Positions 6,148 through 13,154 of a DNA stretch of 14,928 bases are shown piece by piece; position 1 is the stretch's first letter, and every line of letters begins with the position of its first letter. The DNA is taken from positions 1-14,928 of the forward strand of contig JAEWWD010000300.1 of assembly GCA_023396535.1 (NCBI GenBank), read 5' to 3'. Origin of the DNA: Bacillota bacterium (GTDB lineage Bacteria; Bacillota; Clostridia; Christensenellales; CAG-138). The notes beneath the pieces are model-generated. The model had not been told where the DNA came from, did no database searches, and saw nothing but the letters and a program-made list of their open reading frames with translations. Made by a program: the position numbers and the translations under genes.

Positions 6148-9102
6148 CTAGAGTTTTGTGCCGCGCGCGTTATCCGTCGTGAACGTGCGCAGATGCGTCT
6201 GCAGGCTCTCGCGCTTTAAAAGCGGCATCAGGCCACGGAACAGTTCCGTCTTGGTAACGCCGGCGAGCTCCATCAGCATGGTGGCGGCGTTCTGCAGGGA
6301 GGGGTCCTCATCACAGTTGAGCGAGAGCCCGCCGTCCTTGAAGCGGAATGTCAGTATGCGCGTACAGGGCGTTTCAAGGAAGTACACGTACAGGCGCAGC
6401 AGCGCCTCGCCCGCGGCGGTAATACCGCAGCGCGCGGATACGCTGACCGCGTGCGTTTCCTCCCGCATGGCAACGCTGCCGCGCGTAAACGCGTCCCCCT
6501 GCACGATCAGCGTGTTCTGTGTTTCCCCTTCTATAAAGGTAATGGAAAGCGATCCGTCGTCCAGCGCCGCAAAATCGATCTGTGTCAGTCCTGTGGTGTA
6601 ATTGTTGTGCACGCTCTGTATGACGACGGGGAAGAGCCCCCCGATGTTGCGTTCCAGCACATAGGTTTCGCCTCCGAGCTGCGAACGTATCCAGTGGAAG
6701 GGCATGGACAGGGCGCCCTCGTACGCAAAGTTCTGCCTCCCCTGGCAGGACAGCCCGGCCAGCGCGTCGCTGAACGAGCGGTACACGGCGTGCTGCGGAT
6801 GAAGCGGATGCTCCGCGGCGTTGAGGAACGCGCGGTTGACGTAGCTCATCAGGGAACCCTGCGCAAACAGCCGGGACGTACCGCTGAACACGGCGACGAC
6901 CGCGTCGGCATGGGGCAGGGCAAGCATATACTGCCCGAACGCGCCGTTAAACAGGAAGCCGCCCGGCGCCGGCGCGATCCATACCTGGTAGCCATAGCCG
7001 TCCCGGCATTCGCCGTTGGGCGTATCGATCTGCACGCGGGTGGCGTCCTCCACCCACTCCTCGCTTATCAGCTGCTTCTGTTCGCCGTTTACCATCCAGC
7101 GTCCCTTCTGGAGGTAGAGCTGGCCGATCTTGGCGACATCCTCCAGCGTCAGCGAAAGCCCCCAGCCGCCCTTTTCTATGCCCATGGGGCAGGTCTCCCA
7201 ATTGACGGCGGCGATGCCGAGCGGCGCGAAAAGGCGGGGGCGAAGGTAATCCACCAGCCCCTGCCCCGTCTTGCGTCGCACGATGGCGGCGAGCATGTAA
7301 GTATTGAGCGAATTATAATAAAACTGCGAACCGGCGGGGAAGCGCACGCCAGAATCCAGGAATTCCTGTTCCCAATCAGCACCCAAAGCCGTGCCTGCCT
7401 CGTCAAAGCGCACGCCCGAGCTCATGGTGAGCAGGTGCCATACGGTGATTTCCTTCTGCGGGTGCGTATACGGGTTGCTGACCTTATCGGCGAACAGGTC
7501 GATGATGCGCTCATCCAAAGCCAGCTTTCCTTCGTCCACCAACATGCCTATGGCGGTGGCGGCGACGGATTTGCTCAGCGAATACAACTGGTGCGGCAGC
7601 TCCCGCTCATACGGCGCCCAATATCCTTCGGCTATGATATGCCCATGCCGCATGACCAGCACGCCCTGCGGGCGCGCGTCAAGGTCCGCGTCCACGCTGT
7701 GATACAGCGCTAGGAGATCTGCGCTGCGCATGCCCTGTTCCTCTGGCGTGGAGCGGGGAAGAGGCTCGCCTGTGACGCCCTCCTCCAGCATAAGGCGCGG
7801 CTGCGGTTTTTGCAGCATGTAGCCGTAGGTATAGATGTGCTGCATATCCTGCTTGAGGAAGCGCCACATCATATCCAGCATGCGTTTTTCCAGGGATTTA
7901 TCCACGGCGGCAAGCTCCTTGCGGAACAGCCCCCGCTTGCGCTTGAGCGCTACCCGCTCCGTCTCCACCAGCGCCTGGTAACGGTCTATCACGTCGTTCA
8001 TAACGGTCTCCCATGGTATCGGTATGGTCTTTCTGGCGCGCTCCCCGATACGTTTCAGGCGGGCCGTGTCGCTGAGCGCGCGCTCCAATATCCTGCTGAG
8101 GCTATCCGGAGACTCCTCGCAGACAAAGCCGTTTTCGCCGTCGCGCACCACCTCGGCGGGCGCGGTGTTCGTAAGCACGACGGAAGGCGTGCCCGCCGCC
8201 GCGGATTCGCGCACGACCAGCCCCGCCGTATCATATGCGGACGGGAACACAAACAATGCCGCCGCCGCATACAGGCCGTTGAGCAGGCGGGAGTCCGTAA
8301 TGTGCCCCGTAAACGTCGTCCGTCCCATCAAGCCCAGCTCTTCCGTAAGCTTGCGGACGGCTTTTTCATCCTTGCCCTGTCCGGCCATGACGAGCTGGAA
8401 TTCCACATCGCGGTTTAGAAGCTGCGCCGCGGCATGGAGCGTAAGCTTCAGGTTCTTTTTCCAATCCATCTGCCCCACGTACAGCAGTATGGGCTTTTCG
8501 TTCAGAAGGAATGTCTGGCGCACAAGTCGCACGTCCTCATCGGATATCACGGGGATGTTCGTGCCGTTCTGCACGATCTCTATGCGGCCGCGGTAGCCGT
8601 AGGAACGCAGCGTCTGCGCCGCGACGCGGCTGACCGTCCACACCTCGTCGCAGCGGTCAAAGAAATCCGCCACATAGCGCACGCCGATGGCGGCAAGGCC
8701 TTCGCTGCGGGTAACGCGCAGGATATCCTCGTGAAACTTGGAATGGAACGTGCCGATGAGCGGCACCTTCTGCTTGACTGCCAGGCGGATGGCCTCCAGA
8801 CCGGCAGGGCCGGGGCTGTGCGCATGCACCAGATCCAGCTTTACCGTCTCCATGCGGGCCATGTAGTGCGTGTCCAGCGCCGCCACCCCCGCGTGGTACT
8901 GCGGGGAGCGCGGCAGGGGCATGCCCATGTAATCCACGATTTCAAACGGGTATTTTCCGCGGCAGCCGGTATTGGTCATGGGGGTGACGACATAACAATC
9001 ATGCCCCCGCTCACCCAGCGTACACGCATATTGGAAGGCGACCCTTCCAACGCCGTCCATGACGGGCAAAAACGAGTCGTTGCATTGCGCAATGCGAAGC
9101 AT
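6148..9102 (-). CDS. Fusion protein: GT4 glycosyltransferase plus serine beta-lactamase-like hydrolase
   Basis: A 984-residue protein with two unrelated domains. Residues 1-385 are a GT-B fold GT4 glycosyltransferase of the diacylglycerol glucosyltransferase/UgtP-like type: DGVGRVAFQYA (16-26), HAHSPGPAG (93-101), QNGTN (178-182), YVGQMDWKKN (208-217), and DTAGLVVRESAAAGTPSVV (291-309). The last is the donor-binding E-x7-E motif with Asp291 in the first place and Glu299 in the second, as in several family members. A helical, charged linker (about 386-450) follows. Residues 450-765 are a class C beta-lactamase/esterase fold with S508-L-S-K511, Y595-Y-N597 and a third-motif region NGAFGQY (719-725). 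Residues 770-984 are a beta-rich tail I do not recognise. No signal peptide or membrane segment is visible, so the hydrolase appears cytoplasmic, which is unusual. Start 9102 has AAGGAGAG upstream; the longer frame to 9195 lies upstream of the likely promoter. Confidence 0.85.
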   Translation of the reverse strand: MLRIAQCNDSFLPVMDGVGRVAFQYACTLGERGHDCYVVTPMTNTGCRGKYPFEIVDYMGMPLPRSPQYHAGVAALDTHYMARMETVKLDLVHAHSPGPAGLEAIRLAVKQKVPLIGTFHSKFHEDILRVTRSEGLAAIGVRYVADFFDRCDEVWTVSRVAAQTLRSYGYRGRIEIVQNGTNIPVISDEDVRLVRQTFLLNEKPILLYVGQMDWKKNLKLTLHAAAQLLNRDVEFQLVMAGQGKDEKAVRKLTEELGLMGRTTFTGHITDSRLLNGLYAAAALFVFPSAYDTAGLVVRESAAAGTPSVVLTNTAPAEVVRDGENGFVCEESPDSLSRILERALSDTARLKRIGERARKTIPIPWETVMNDVIDRYQALVETERVALKRKRGLFRKELAAVDKSLEKRMLDMMWRFLKQDMQHIYTYGYMLQKPQPRLMLEEGVTGEPLPRSTPEEQGMRSADLLALYHSVDADLDARPQGVLVMRHGHIIAEGYWAPYERELPHQLYSLSKSVAATAIGMLVDEGKLALDERIIDLFADKVSNPYTHPQKEITVWHLLTMSSGVRFDEAGTALGADWEQEFLDSGVRFPAGSQFYYNSLNTYMLAAIVRRKTGQGLVDYLRPRLFAPLGIAAVNWETCPMGIEKGGWGLSLTLEDVAKIGQLYLQKGRWMVNGEQKQLISEEWVEDATRVQIDTPNGECRDGYGYQVWIAPAPGGFLFNGAFGQYMLALPHADAVVAVFSGTSRLFAQGSLMSYVNRAFLNAAEHPLHPQHAVYRSFSDALAGLSCQGRQNFAYEGALSMPFHWIRSQLGGETYVLERNIGGLFPVVIQSVHNNYTTGLTQIDFAALDDGSLSITFIEGETQNTLIVQGDAFTRGSVAMREETHAVSVSARCGITAAGEALLRLYVYFLETPCTRILTFRFKDGGLSLNCDEDPSLQNAATMLMELAGVTKTELFRGLMPLLKRESLQTHLRTFTTDNARGTKL

Positions 9103-9136
9103 CGACGATCTCTCCTTAGTGTAGGATGTTTTCTCC

Positions 9137-9145
9137 ATTTTAACA
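9137..9145 (-). promoter_or_regulatory. Extended -10 promoter element for the fusion gene
   Basis: On the minus strand TGTTAAAAT (TG-n-TAAAAT) lies about 35 bases before the ATG at 9102. No clear -35 is seen at 17 bases. If used, transcription would start near 9130, downstream of the ATG codons at 9138 and of the start of the longer frame at 9195, which supports 9102 as the true start. Confidence 0.4.
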
Positions 9146-9261
9146 CGGGGGCGGAGGGATAGGTGTGAAAGAATTTGACGAAACGGAAAAGCCATATTGA
9201 AATCTGCGTCAAATATATCGGTGGGGAATCTTTCCCGCTCCGTTGTTCACCAATCCTTCAC

Positions 9262-9289
9262 TTGTGCACGGCTTCCGCTGTGGTATAAT
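9262..9289 (+). promoter_or_regulatory. Promoter of the 8-oxoguanine glycosylase gene
   Basis: TTGTGC (9262-9267), a 16-base spacer and a perfect TATAAT (9284-9289) preceded by TGG, i.e. an extended -10. The start site would be near 9296, giving a leader of about 150 bases that holds three hairpins. Confidence 0.75.
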
Positions 9290-9348
9290 CCTCAGAGAAC
9301 GCCCTGACGCTTATACAGCGCAGGACACAAAAACATCATATACTTCCC

Positions 9349-9373
9349 CGTCAATGCCCTTAGGGCATTGACG
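9349..9373. repeat. Leader hairpin 1: 11-bp palindrome with TTA loop
   Basis: CGTCAATGCCC (9349-9359), TTA, GGGCATTGACG (9363-9373) is a perfect hairpin, with TCCC/GGGA further outside able to extend it after a gap. First of three stacked palindromes between the promoter and start codon of the glycosylase gene. Confidence 0.8.
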
Positions 9374-9382
9374 AAAGGGATT

Positions 9383-9407
9383 TTCAAGGGGCGTTACGCC
9401 CCTTGAA
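9383..9407. repeat. Leader hairpin 2: 11-bp palindrome with TTA loop
   Basis: TTCAAGGGGCG (9383-9393), TTA, CGCCCCTTGAA (9397-9407). The arm length and TTA loop are the same as in hairpin 1 although the arm sequence differs, and its AAGGGGC core is shared with hairpin 3. Confidence 0.8.
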
Positions 9408-9412
9408 TGGGG

Positions 9413-9433
9413 TTAAGGGGCAAAGCCCCTTGA
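9413..9433. repeat. Leader hairpin 3: AAGGGGC-AAA-GCCCCTT
   Basis: A 7-bp perfect stem (9415-9421 with 9425-9431) that extends by T-G and T-A pairs to 9413 and 9433. It ends immediately before the AGAGGT ribosome binding site of the glycosylase gene, so folding could affect translation. Confidence 0.75.
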
Positions 9434-9448
9434 TAAGAGGTCAACCAC

Positions 9449-10300
9449 ATGCGATTACCGGACGATATCGATCTGAACGCCACGCTGTTCTCGGGCCAGA
9501 CGTTTCTGTGGAAGCGCCTGGACGGAGGCTATTTGGGCTGCGTAGGCGGCAGCGCGGTATGGATCAACGAAGCGCACAACCTCACATGGGACGGCCCGGC
9601 GGACGAGGCTTACTGGCTCAACTATTTCGACGCCGGCAGGGACTATGCGGCCATCGCCGCGCGATATGCACACGATCCGTACGTGTCAGCGGCGTTTTCG
9701 GAATACGGCGGCATGCGGATACTCAACCAGCCGGCGTGGGAAACGCTGTGCGCGTTCGTGATCTCCGCGAATAACAACATCGCGCGCATCGGCGGCATCA
9801 TAGCGAAGCTCAGCGAGCGCTTTGGCGAAAAGCGATGCATTGTGGGACAAACGGTATATGCCTTTCCGCAGCCGGAAGCGTTCTTGAATGCAGGAGAAAC
9901 GGGGCTGCGCGCATGCGGGCTCGGCTACCGCGCTCCCTACCTGCTCGGCTGCGCGCGGCACATCAGCGAAGGCTTTGATCTATCTTCACTGCCCTCCATG
10001 GGCTACGATGCTGCGCTCAAAGCGCTGATGACGCTGCCCGGCGTAGGGGAGAAGGTCGCGGACTGCATACTGCTTTTCGCCTGCGGGTATCCGAACGCAT
10101 TCCCTGTGGACGTATGGGTGCGCCGCGTCATGTGCACGCTCTATGGTGCGCGGGATAACATCACGGCCATAAAGTCTGAGGGCCTGCGCCTGTTCGGCGG
10201 CGACGCGGGCGTCGTGCAGCAGGCGCTCTTCCACGCCGCGCGTATGGGAAAGTTGTGCGGAATGAACAATGAAAAATTAACAATGCACAATGGAGGATGA
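9449..10300 (+). CDS. ogg: 8-oxoguanine DNA glycosylase / AP lyase (OGG1 family)
   Basis: The 283-residue protein has the OGG1 architecture. The N-terminal beta domain holds the SGQTFLWKR motif (15-23) and the QPAWETLCAFVISANNNIARI segment (94-114) of the OGG1 family. The helix-hairpin-helix LPGVGEKVADC (196-206) contains Lys202, the catalytic Schiff-base lysine. Asp221 lies in FPVDVWVRR (218-226). The enzyme removes oxidised guanine from DNA and cleaves the abasic site, protecting against G-to-T changes. The start at 9449 has AGAGGT seven bases upstream. The length fits the family except that the last dozen residues (MNNEKLTMHNGG) are encoded by an ACAATG-rich intergenic-type repeat, so the original stop appears to have been lost or replaced. 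It has its own promoter and a structured leader. Confidence 0.92.
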   Translation: MRLPDDIDLNATLFSGQTFLWKRLDGGYLGCVGGSAVWINEAHNLTWDGPADEAYWLNYFDAGRDYAAIAARYAHDPYVSAAFSEYGGMRILNQPAWETLCAFVISANNNIARIGGIIAKLSERFGEKRCIVGQTVYAFPQPEAFLNAGETGLRACGLGYRAPYLLGCARHISEGFDLSSLPSMGYDAALKALMTLPGVGEKVADCILLFACGYPNAFPVDVWVRRVMCTLYGARDNITAIKSEGLRLFGGDAGVVQQALFHAARMGKLCGMNNEKLTMHNGG

Positions 10301-10319
10301 AATTCCCTATAGGAATTTC
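10261..10319. repeat. ACAATG repeat plus GAAATTCC/GGAATTTC hairpin at the gene end
   Basis: ACAATG occurs at 10266-10271, 10280-10285 and 10287-10292 in a short AT-rich stretch. It is followed by a perfect 8-bp hairpin, GAAATTCC (10299-10306) with GGAATTTC (10312-10319). This combination is of the type seen in clostridial intergenic repeats. Here it covers the last codons and stop of the glycosylase gene. Confidence 0.55.
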
Positions 10320-10460
10320 TTGGACTAAACAATATTAATCCTATGGCTATCTGAGACGGATATGCCGGCCGCCGATGGATTTGCAAAAGCGAGGTTTGCA
10401 TTCGCTCCGGTTTGTGTATCAATGTAGATAAGAAACAACCGCCAGAAAGGAGCATGCAAT

Positions 10461-11060
10461 ATGGAATTCTATGACGCGATTAAAAACCGGCACAGCATAT
10501 ACGGCCTAAGCGATGAGGAAATCGTGCCGAGGGAGCGAATAGAGGAGATACTGCGCGACACGCTCAACCATATGCCCTCCACCTATAACGTACAGAGCAC
10601 CCGTTTCGTGCTGCTCTTCGGAGAAGACCACAAGGCGCTGTGGGAAATCACGCTGCAAGAGCTGAAGAAGCTGACAACGCCCGAACGCTTTGCGCAGACT
10701 GTCAGCAAGGTAAACGGTTCGTTCGCCTCGGGCTACGGCACGATACTGTTTTTCGAGGATCAGGCCGCGACGGATGAGCTGATCGCCAAATACCCCACCT
10801 ACGCGGATAAATTCACCCAATGGGCGCAGCACACCAACGCCATGCACCAGTATGTGGTCTGGACGGCGCTGGAGGCCGAGGGCCTCGGCGCGTCGCTGCA
10901 GCACTACAACCCGCTCATCGACCAGCCCGTGAAGGAGCGCTGGAATTTGCCCGCAAGCTGGACGCTCATCGCGCAGATGCCCTTCGGCAAACCCACCGCC
11001 TCCGGAGGCCAGAAGCCCAAAAAGGCCATTGAGGAGCGACTGAAGATATTCGGGGTATAA
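10461..11060 (+). CDS. Nitroreductase family protein (Frm2/Hbn1-like)
   Basis: A 199-residue FMN-dependent oxidoreductase of the nitroreductase superfamily. The N-terminus (FYDAIKNRHSIYGL) holds the Arg-x-Ser phosphate-binding start. STYNVQSTRFVLLFGEDHKALW at residues 39-60 is the stretch typical of the Frm2-like subgroup, NAMHQYVVWTALEAEGLGASLQHYNP (122-147) is the core helix and FMN loop, and MPFGKP closes the fold. Length is normal. Members reduce nitroaromatics, quinones or oxidised lipids with NAD(P)H; the natural substrate is unknown. AAAGGAG lies 9 bases before the ATG. The 160 bases before it include no strong promoter match, so it could be read from the glycosylase transcript or from a weak promoter of its own. 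A second, more distant nitroreductase lies at 13478. Confidence 0.9.
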   Translation: MEFYDAIKNRHSIYGLSDEEIVPRERIEEILRDTLNHMPSTYNVQSTRFVLLFGEDHKALWEITLQELKKLTTPERFAQTVSKVNGSFASGYGTILFFEDQAATDELIAKYPTYADKFTQWAQHTNAMHQYVVWTALEAEGLGASLQHYNPLIDQPVKERWNLPASWTLIAQMPFGKPTASGGQKPKKAIEERLKIFGV

Positions 11061-11102
11061 GCCAATCACCCCCCTGCAAAGCTATGAGGATCGAGTTCCT
11101 TC

Positions 11103-11133
11103 CAAATGACAAAATTCGAAAGGTTGTCATTTG
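11103..11133. repeat. Perfect 10-bp inverted repeat CAAATGACAA...TTGTCATTTG
   Basis: Arms at 11103-11112 and 11124-11133 with an 11-base loop containing TTCGAA. It lies between the nitroreductase stop and the uppP promoter. No T tract follows. Its arms share CAAATGAC/GTCATTTG with the repeat at 5950-5982. Confidence 0.65.
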
Positions 11134-11166
11134 CCCGCGGGGATATGAAAATTGGGTTTTATGCCG

Positions 11167-11172
11167 TATAAT
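11167..11172 (+). promoter_or_regulatory. Consensus -10 box (TATAAT) upstream of uppP
   Basis: A perfect TATAAT with only a poor -35 (TATGAA) at 17 bases. Transcription would begin near 11180 and immediately meet the hairpin at 11198-11223. Confidence 0.45.
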
Positions 11173-11197
11173 GCCCTCAGGGGTATAGCCGTTTTTC

Positions 11198-11223
11198 GAA
11201 AACGCCCTAAAGAGGGCGTTTTC
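11198..11223 (+). terminator. Terminator-like hairpin in the uppP leader
   Basis: GAAAACGCCCT (11198-11208), AAAG, AGGGCGTTTTC (11213-11223): a perfect 11-bp stem with a GC-rich core and an A/T-rich base, the usual form of Rho-independent terminators whose T run is part of the stem. It either ends upstream transcription or acts as an attenuator, since the -10 box at 11167 lies ahead of it and uppP behind it. Confidence 0.6.
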
Positions 11224-11324
11224 GTTGGGGCGGCGCTTTTGAACGCTTTTTAAGCGTGGCATACGCCATGGTGTTTTCGTGTATGCTTGAGATAGCCGAA
11301 TAAAAGCCGTATGGAGGATGCGAT

Positions 11325-12119
11325 ATGTCCATATTCATTGCGCTGCTGCTGGGTCTGGTGCAGGGTCTGTGCGAATTCCTGCCGGTATCCAGCTCGGGGC
11401 ATCTGGTTCTGCTGAACAACCTGTTCGGCATAGAGGAGGGCGCGCTGTTCTTCGCCATACTGCTGCATGTCGGCACGCTTATCGCGCTGTTCGCCGTGTA
11501 CTGGCGTGAAATCTGGGCCATGCTGCGCCGCCCCTTCCAGCGGAAGGTCGGCATGCTGCTGATCGCCTGCATCCCCGCAGGCGTTATGGCGGCGCTGTTC
11601 AACGATTTTTTTACGGGAACCTATTCCGGCGTCTACTTGGGCTTCGGGTTCCTGCTCACCGCCGTCATACTGTTGTTCGCGCAGTATAAGCGCCCGGGGA
11701 GAACGACGATGGAAACGATGGGCGTCATGGACGCGCTCGTAATAGGCTTCATGCAGGGCGTCGCCATACTGCCCGGCGTATCGCGGAGCGGGTCGACGAT
11801 CGCGGGCGCTTTATTCAGCGGCCTGAAGAAAAAGGACGCGGCGGATTTCTCGTTCCTGCTCTCCATACCCGCCATACTCGGCTCGGTGGTGTTCGAGGTG
11901 CCGGACCTGCTGGAAAAGGGCGTGGGGGATATTGACGTCGCCGCGGTGATCGTGGGCGTAACGGCGGCTGCTCTTTTCGGATATTTCGCCATCAAGCTTA
12001 TGCTGCGGGTTGTCACGGGTAAGAAACTTACGCCGTTTGCCGTATACGTAGGCATACTCGGCCTGCTGGTACTATTCGACCAGTTCGTGACCAACGCGTT
12101 TTTTGCGCGCCCGTTCTGA
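11325..12119 (+). CDS. uppP: Undecaprenyl-diphosphatase (BacA type)
   Basis: The 264-residue polytopic membrane protein has all BacA/UppP signatures. Glu17 precedes FLPVSSSGHL (18-27). A histidine in LLHVGT (46-51) follows, and the P-loop-like PGVSRSGST (150-158) has the catalytic Ser/Arg pair. About eight hydrophobic segments are present and the length is normal. The enzyme removes the outer phosphate from undecaprenyl pyrophosphate, returning the lipid carrier for peptidoglycan and teichoic acid synthesis, and gives bacitracin tolerance when abundant. The start at 11325 follows GGAGG with an 8-base spacer. The leader holds a -10 box and a terminator-like hairpin. No clear terminator lies between its stop and the tRNA promoter. 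Confidence 0.97.
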   Translation: MSIFIALLLGLVQGLCEFLPVSSSGHLVLLNNLFGIEEGALFFAILLHVGTLIALFAVYWREIWAMLRRPFQRKVGMLLIACIPAGVMAALFNDFFTGTYSGVYLGFGFLLTAVILLFAQYKRPGRTTMETMGVMDALVIGFMQGVAILPGVSRSGSTIAGALFSGLKKKDAADFSFLLSIPAILGSVVFEVPDLLEKGVGDIDVAAVIVGVTAAALFGYFAIKLMLRVVTGKKLTPFAVYVGILGLLVLFDQFVTNAFFARPF

Positions 12120-12142
12120 TACCCGCCGCAGCGTACGTAACG

Positions 12143-12172
12143 TTGACAATGCCGCAGCGCGGGTTGTATAAT
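12143..12172 (+). promoter_or_regulatory. Promoter of tRNA-Arg
   Basis: TTGACA (12143-12148) and TATAAT (12167-12172), both perfect, with an 18-base spacer, about 75 bases upstream of the tRNA. It is the strongest promoter match in the window. Confidence 0.85.
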
Positions 12173-12246
12173 AAGCACGCTGCGTAATCGGCGTTTTGCC
12201 CTGTTTTGGGCGGACATGCCGATATTAGGCGGTTATGTCGATACCA

Positions 12247-12323
12247 GTCTCCGTAGCTCAGCAGGATAGAGCGTCCGCCTCCTAAGCGGAAGGCCGTGGG
12301 TTCGAATCCCGCCGGGGACGCCA
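12247..12323 (+). tRNA. tRNA-Arg (anticodon CCT), CCA encoded
   Basis: The acceptor stem GTCTCCG pairs with CGGGGAC. The D arm is GCTC/GAGC, and the anticodon stem TCCGC/GCGGA encloses the loop CTCCTAA with anticodon CCT at 12281-12283. The T arm GTGGG/CCCGC holds TTCGAAT. The discriminator G is followed by an encoded CCA. It reads AGG arginine codons. The recombinase fragment immediately downstream points toward it, so its 3' end is the likely integration site of the element on the right. Confidence 0.97.
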
Positions 12324-12327
12324 CAAA

Positions 12328-12358
12328 AAGGCCCGTAACGCCTAGCGTTACGGGCTTT
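12328..12358 (+). terminator. Terminator of the tRNA-Arg transcript
   Basis: GCCCGTAACGC (12331-12341), CTA, GCGTTACGGGC (12345-12355) followed by TTT, with AA upstream extending the pairing. Perfect 11-bp stem directly behind the tRNA. It also faces the end of the recombinase fragment, so may serve both directions. Confidence 0.85.
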
Positions 12359-12386
12359 GCATTTTAGTATGCCGGCTTACCGATTT

Positions 12387-12640
12387 TCAAAATGGCAACG
12401 TTTTGGCAGCGTTTGATTTTATCCTGAACATTTCTCGCACTTTATCCGCATTGCGATCCACCTTGCGCTTTGAAAGATGGGCATAGATTGCAAGGGTGGT
12501 CTTTATGTCTTTATGGCCGAGGAATCTCTGGGCGCTCAGAATATCGACATCCGCGTCATATAGCAGGGATGCATAGTTGTGACGGAAATAGTGCGCTGTA
12601 AGCATGGAAGCGCGAACCTCTTCATCACGCGCGTGCGCGC
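12387..12640 (-). pseudogene. Tyrosine recombinase (phage/ICE integrase), C-terminal fragment
   Basis: Only the last third of an integrase remains. AHYFRHNYASLLYDADVDIL has the H-x-x-R box (Arg codon at 12582-12584), RFLGHKDIKTTLAIYAHL contains the G-H box (about 12515) and the nucleophilic tyrosine at 12483-12485, and KRKVDRNADKVREMF is the typical tail. The N-terminal arm-binding domain, the core-binding domain and the first catalytic arginine are absent. Upstream of about 12605 the frame stays open to 12725 but no longer looks like an integrase, because that DNA encodes a DnaD-like protein on the other strand. The stop at 12387 lies 64 bases from the tRNA-Arg end and the gene reads toward it, the classic arrangement at the integrase end of an integrated element. 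It cannot be an active recombinase. Confidence 0.82.
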
Positions 12641-12920
12641 GCGAGGCGTTCGCCGTACCTGGCAGGAAGTATTCGGGCGTGCCTCCACCCCGGCGCAGCT
12701 GGAAGTGATGGGACGCTGGGTGCATGAATACGGGGATTTATTTGGCATGCAACAGGACGTGTTCGACGAGGCCATGCGCCGAGCTGCCACCGTTGGCGCG
12801 GCGAATCCCATCGGGTATATCAGCACCCTGCTTGGCGATTGGAAGAGTCAGCGTTTGCGAACGCTGGACGATATCGACGCGATGCAGTACCAGTTTGACC
12901 ACGCGGCGGGGAAGGTGTAA
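12579..12920 (+). pseudogene. DnaD-like replication protein, C-terminal fragment
   Basis: From about residue 25 (base 12650) the frame reads RRTWQEVFGRASTPAQLEVMGRWV, then EYGDLFGMQQDVFDEAMRRAA, then ANPIGYISTLLGDWKSQRLRTLDDID. This is the pattern of the C-terminal DnaD/DnaB2 domain in phage replication initiators (a W/Y-x-x-x-x-GR-x-x-(S/T)P start and YI-x-x-x-L-x-x-W end). The first 24 codons overlap the recombinase fragment on the other strand and look like junk. No ribosome binding site precedes the ATG at 12579, and the N-terminal winged-helix domain is missing. I read it as the surviving 3' end of a helicase-loader-type gene fused by deletion to the integrase end. Confidence 0.65.
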
Positions 12921-13154
12921 TTGCGGATAAAAATATAACGCCACCCGCATCCACGAAGCCGGAGCTGCATGGCGTGAGCAACGCTATAAAATAATTATAC
13001 AGTATTTTCGCATCCGAGTCAAATTTTGCTAGGATGCGAGATATATAACGACCAAGGCTGGCACCTTGACCGTTCGATGGCCTGAATTGGCGAAACCCTT
13101 GTGTTTTGGGCGTTTCGGCAACACTATCATACCAAAATCAGGGGGAGAATGCCA
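12921..13154. other. Gene-free stretch with an 8-bp inverted repeat
   Basis: No convincing frame. TCGCATCC (13008-13015) and GGATGCGA (13032-13039) form a perfect inverted repeat around a 16-base AT-rich loop, and CAAGG/CCTTG (around 13053-13068) a smaller one. An AT-rich TATAAAATAATTAT stretch lies just before the first repeat and could be a promoter core, but no -35 is evident. Confidence 0.4.

Noticed and set aside
6451..7713. A 420-codon open frame on the plus strand
   Set aside because: It lies fully antisense to the fusion gene, whose protein has clear motifs. The antisense product is Arg/His/Ala-rich without recognisable domains. It is a shadow of high-GC coding on the other strand.
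9349..9433. A CRISPR-like array
   Set aside because: The three hairpins are adjacent and differ in sequence. There is no identical repeat-spacer pattern and no cas gene in the window.
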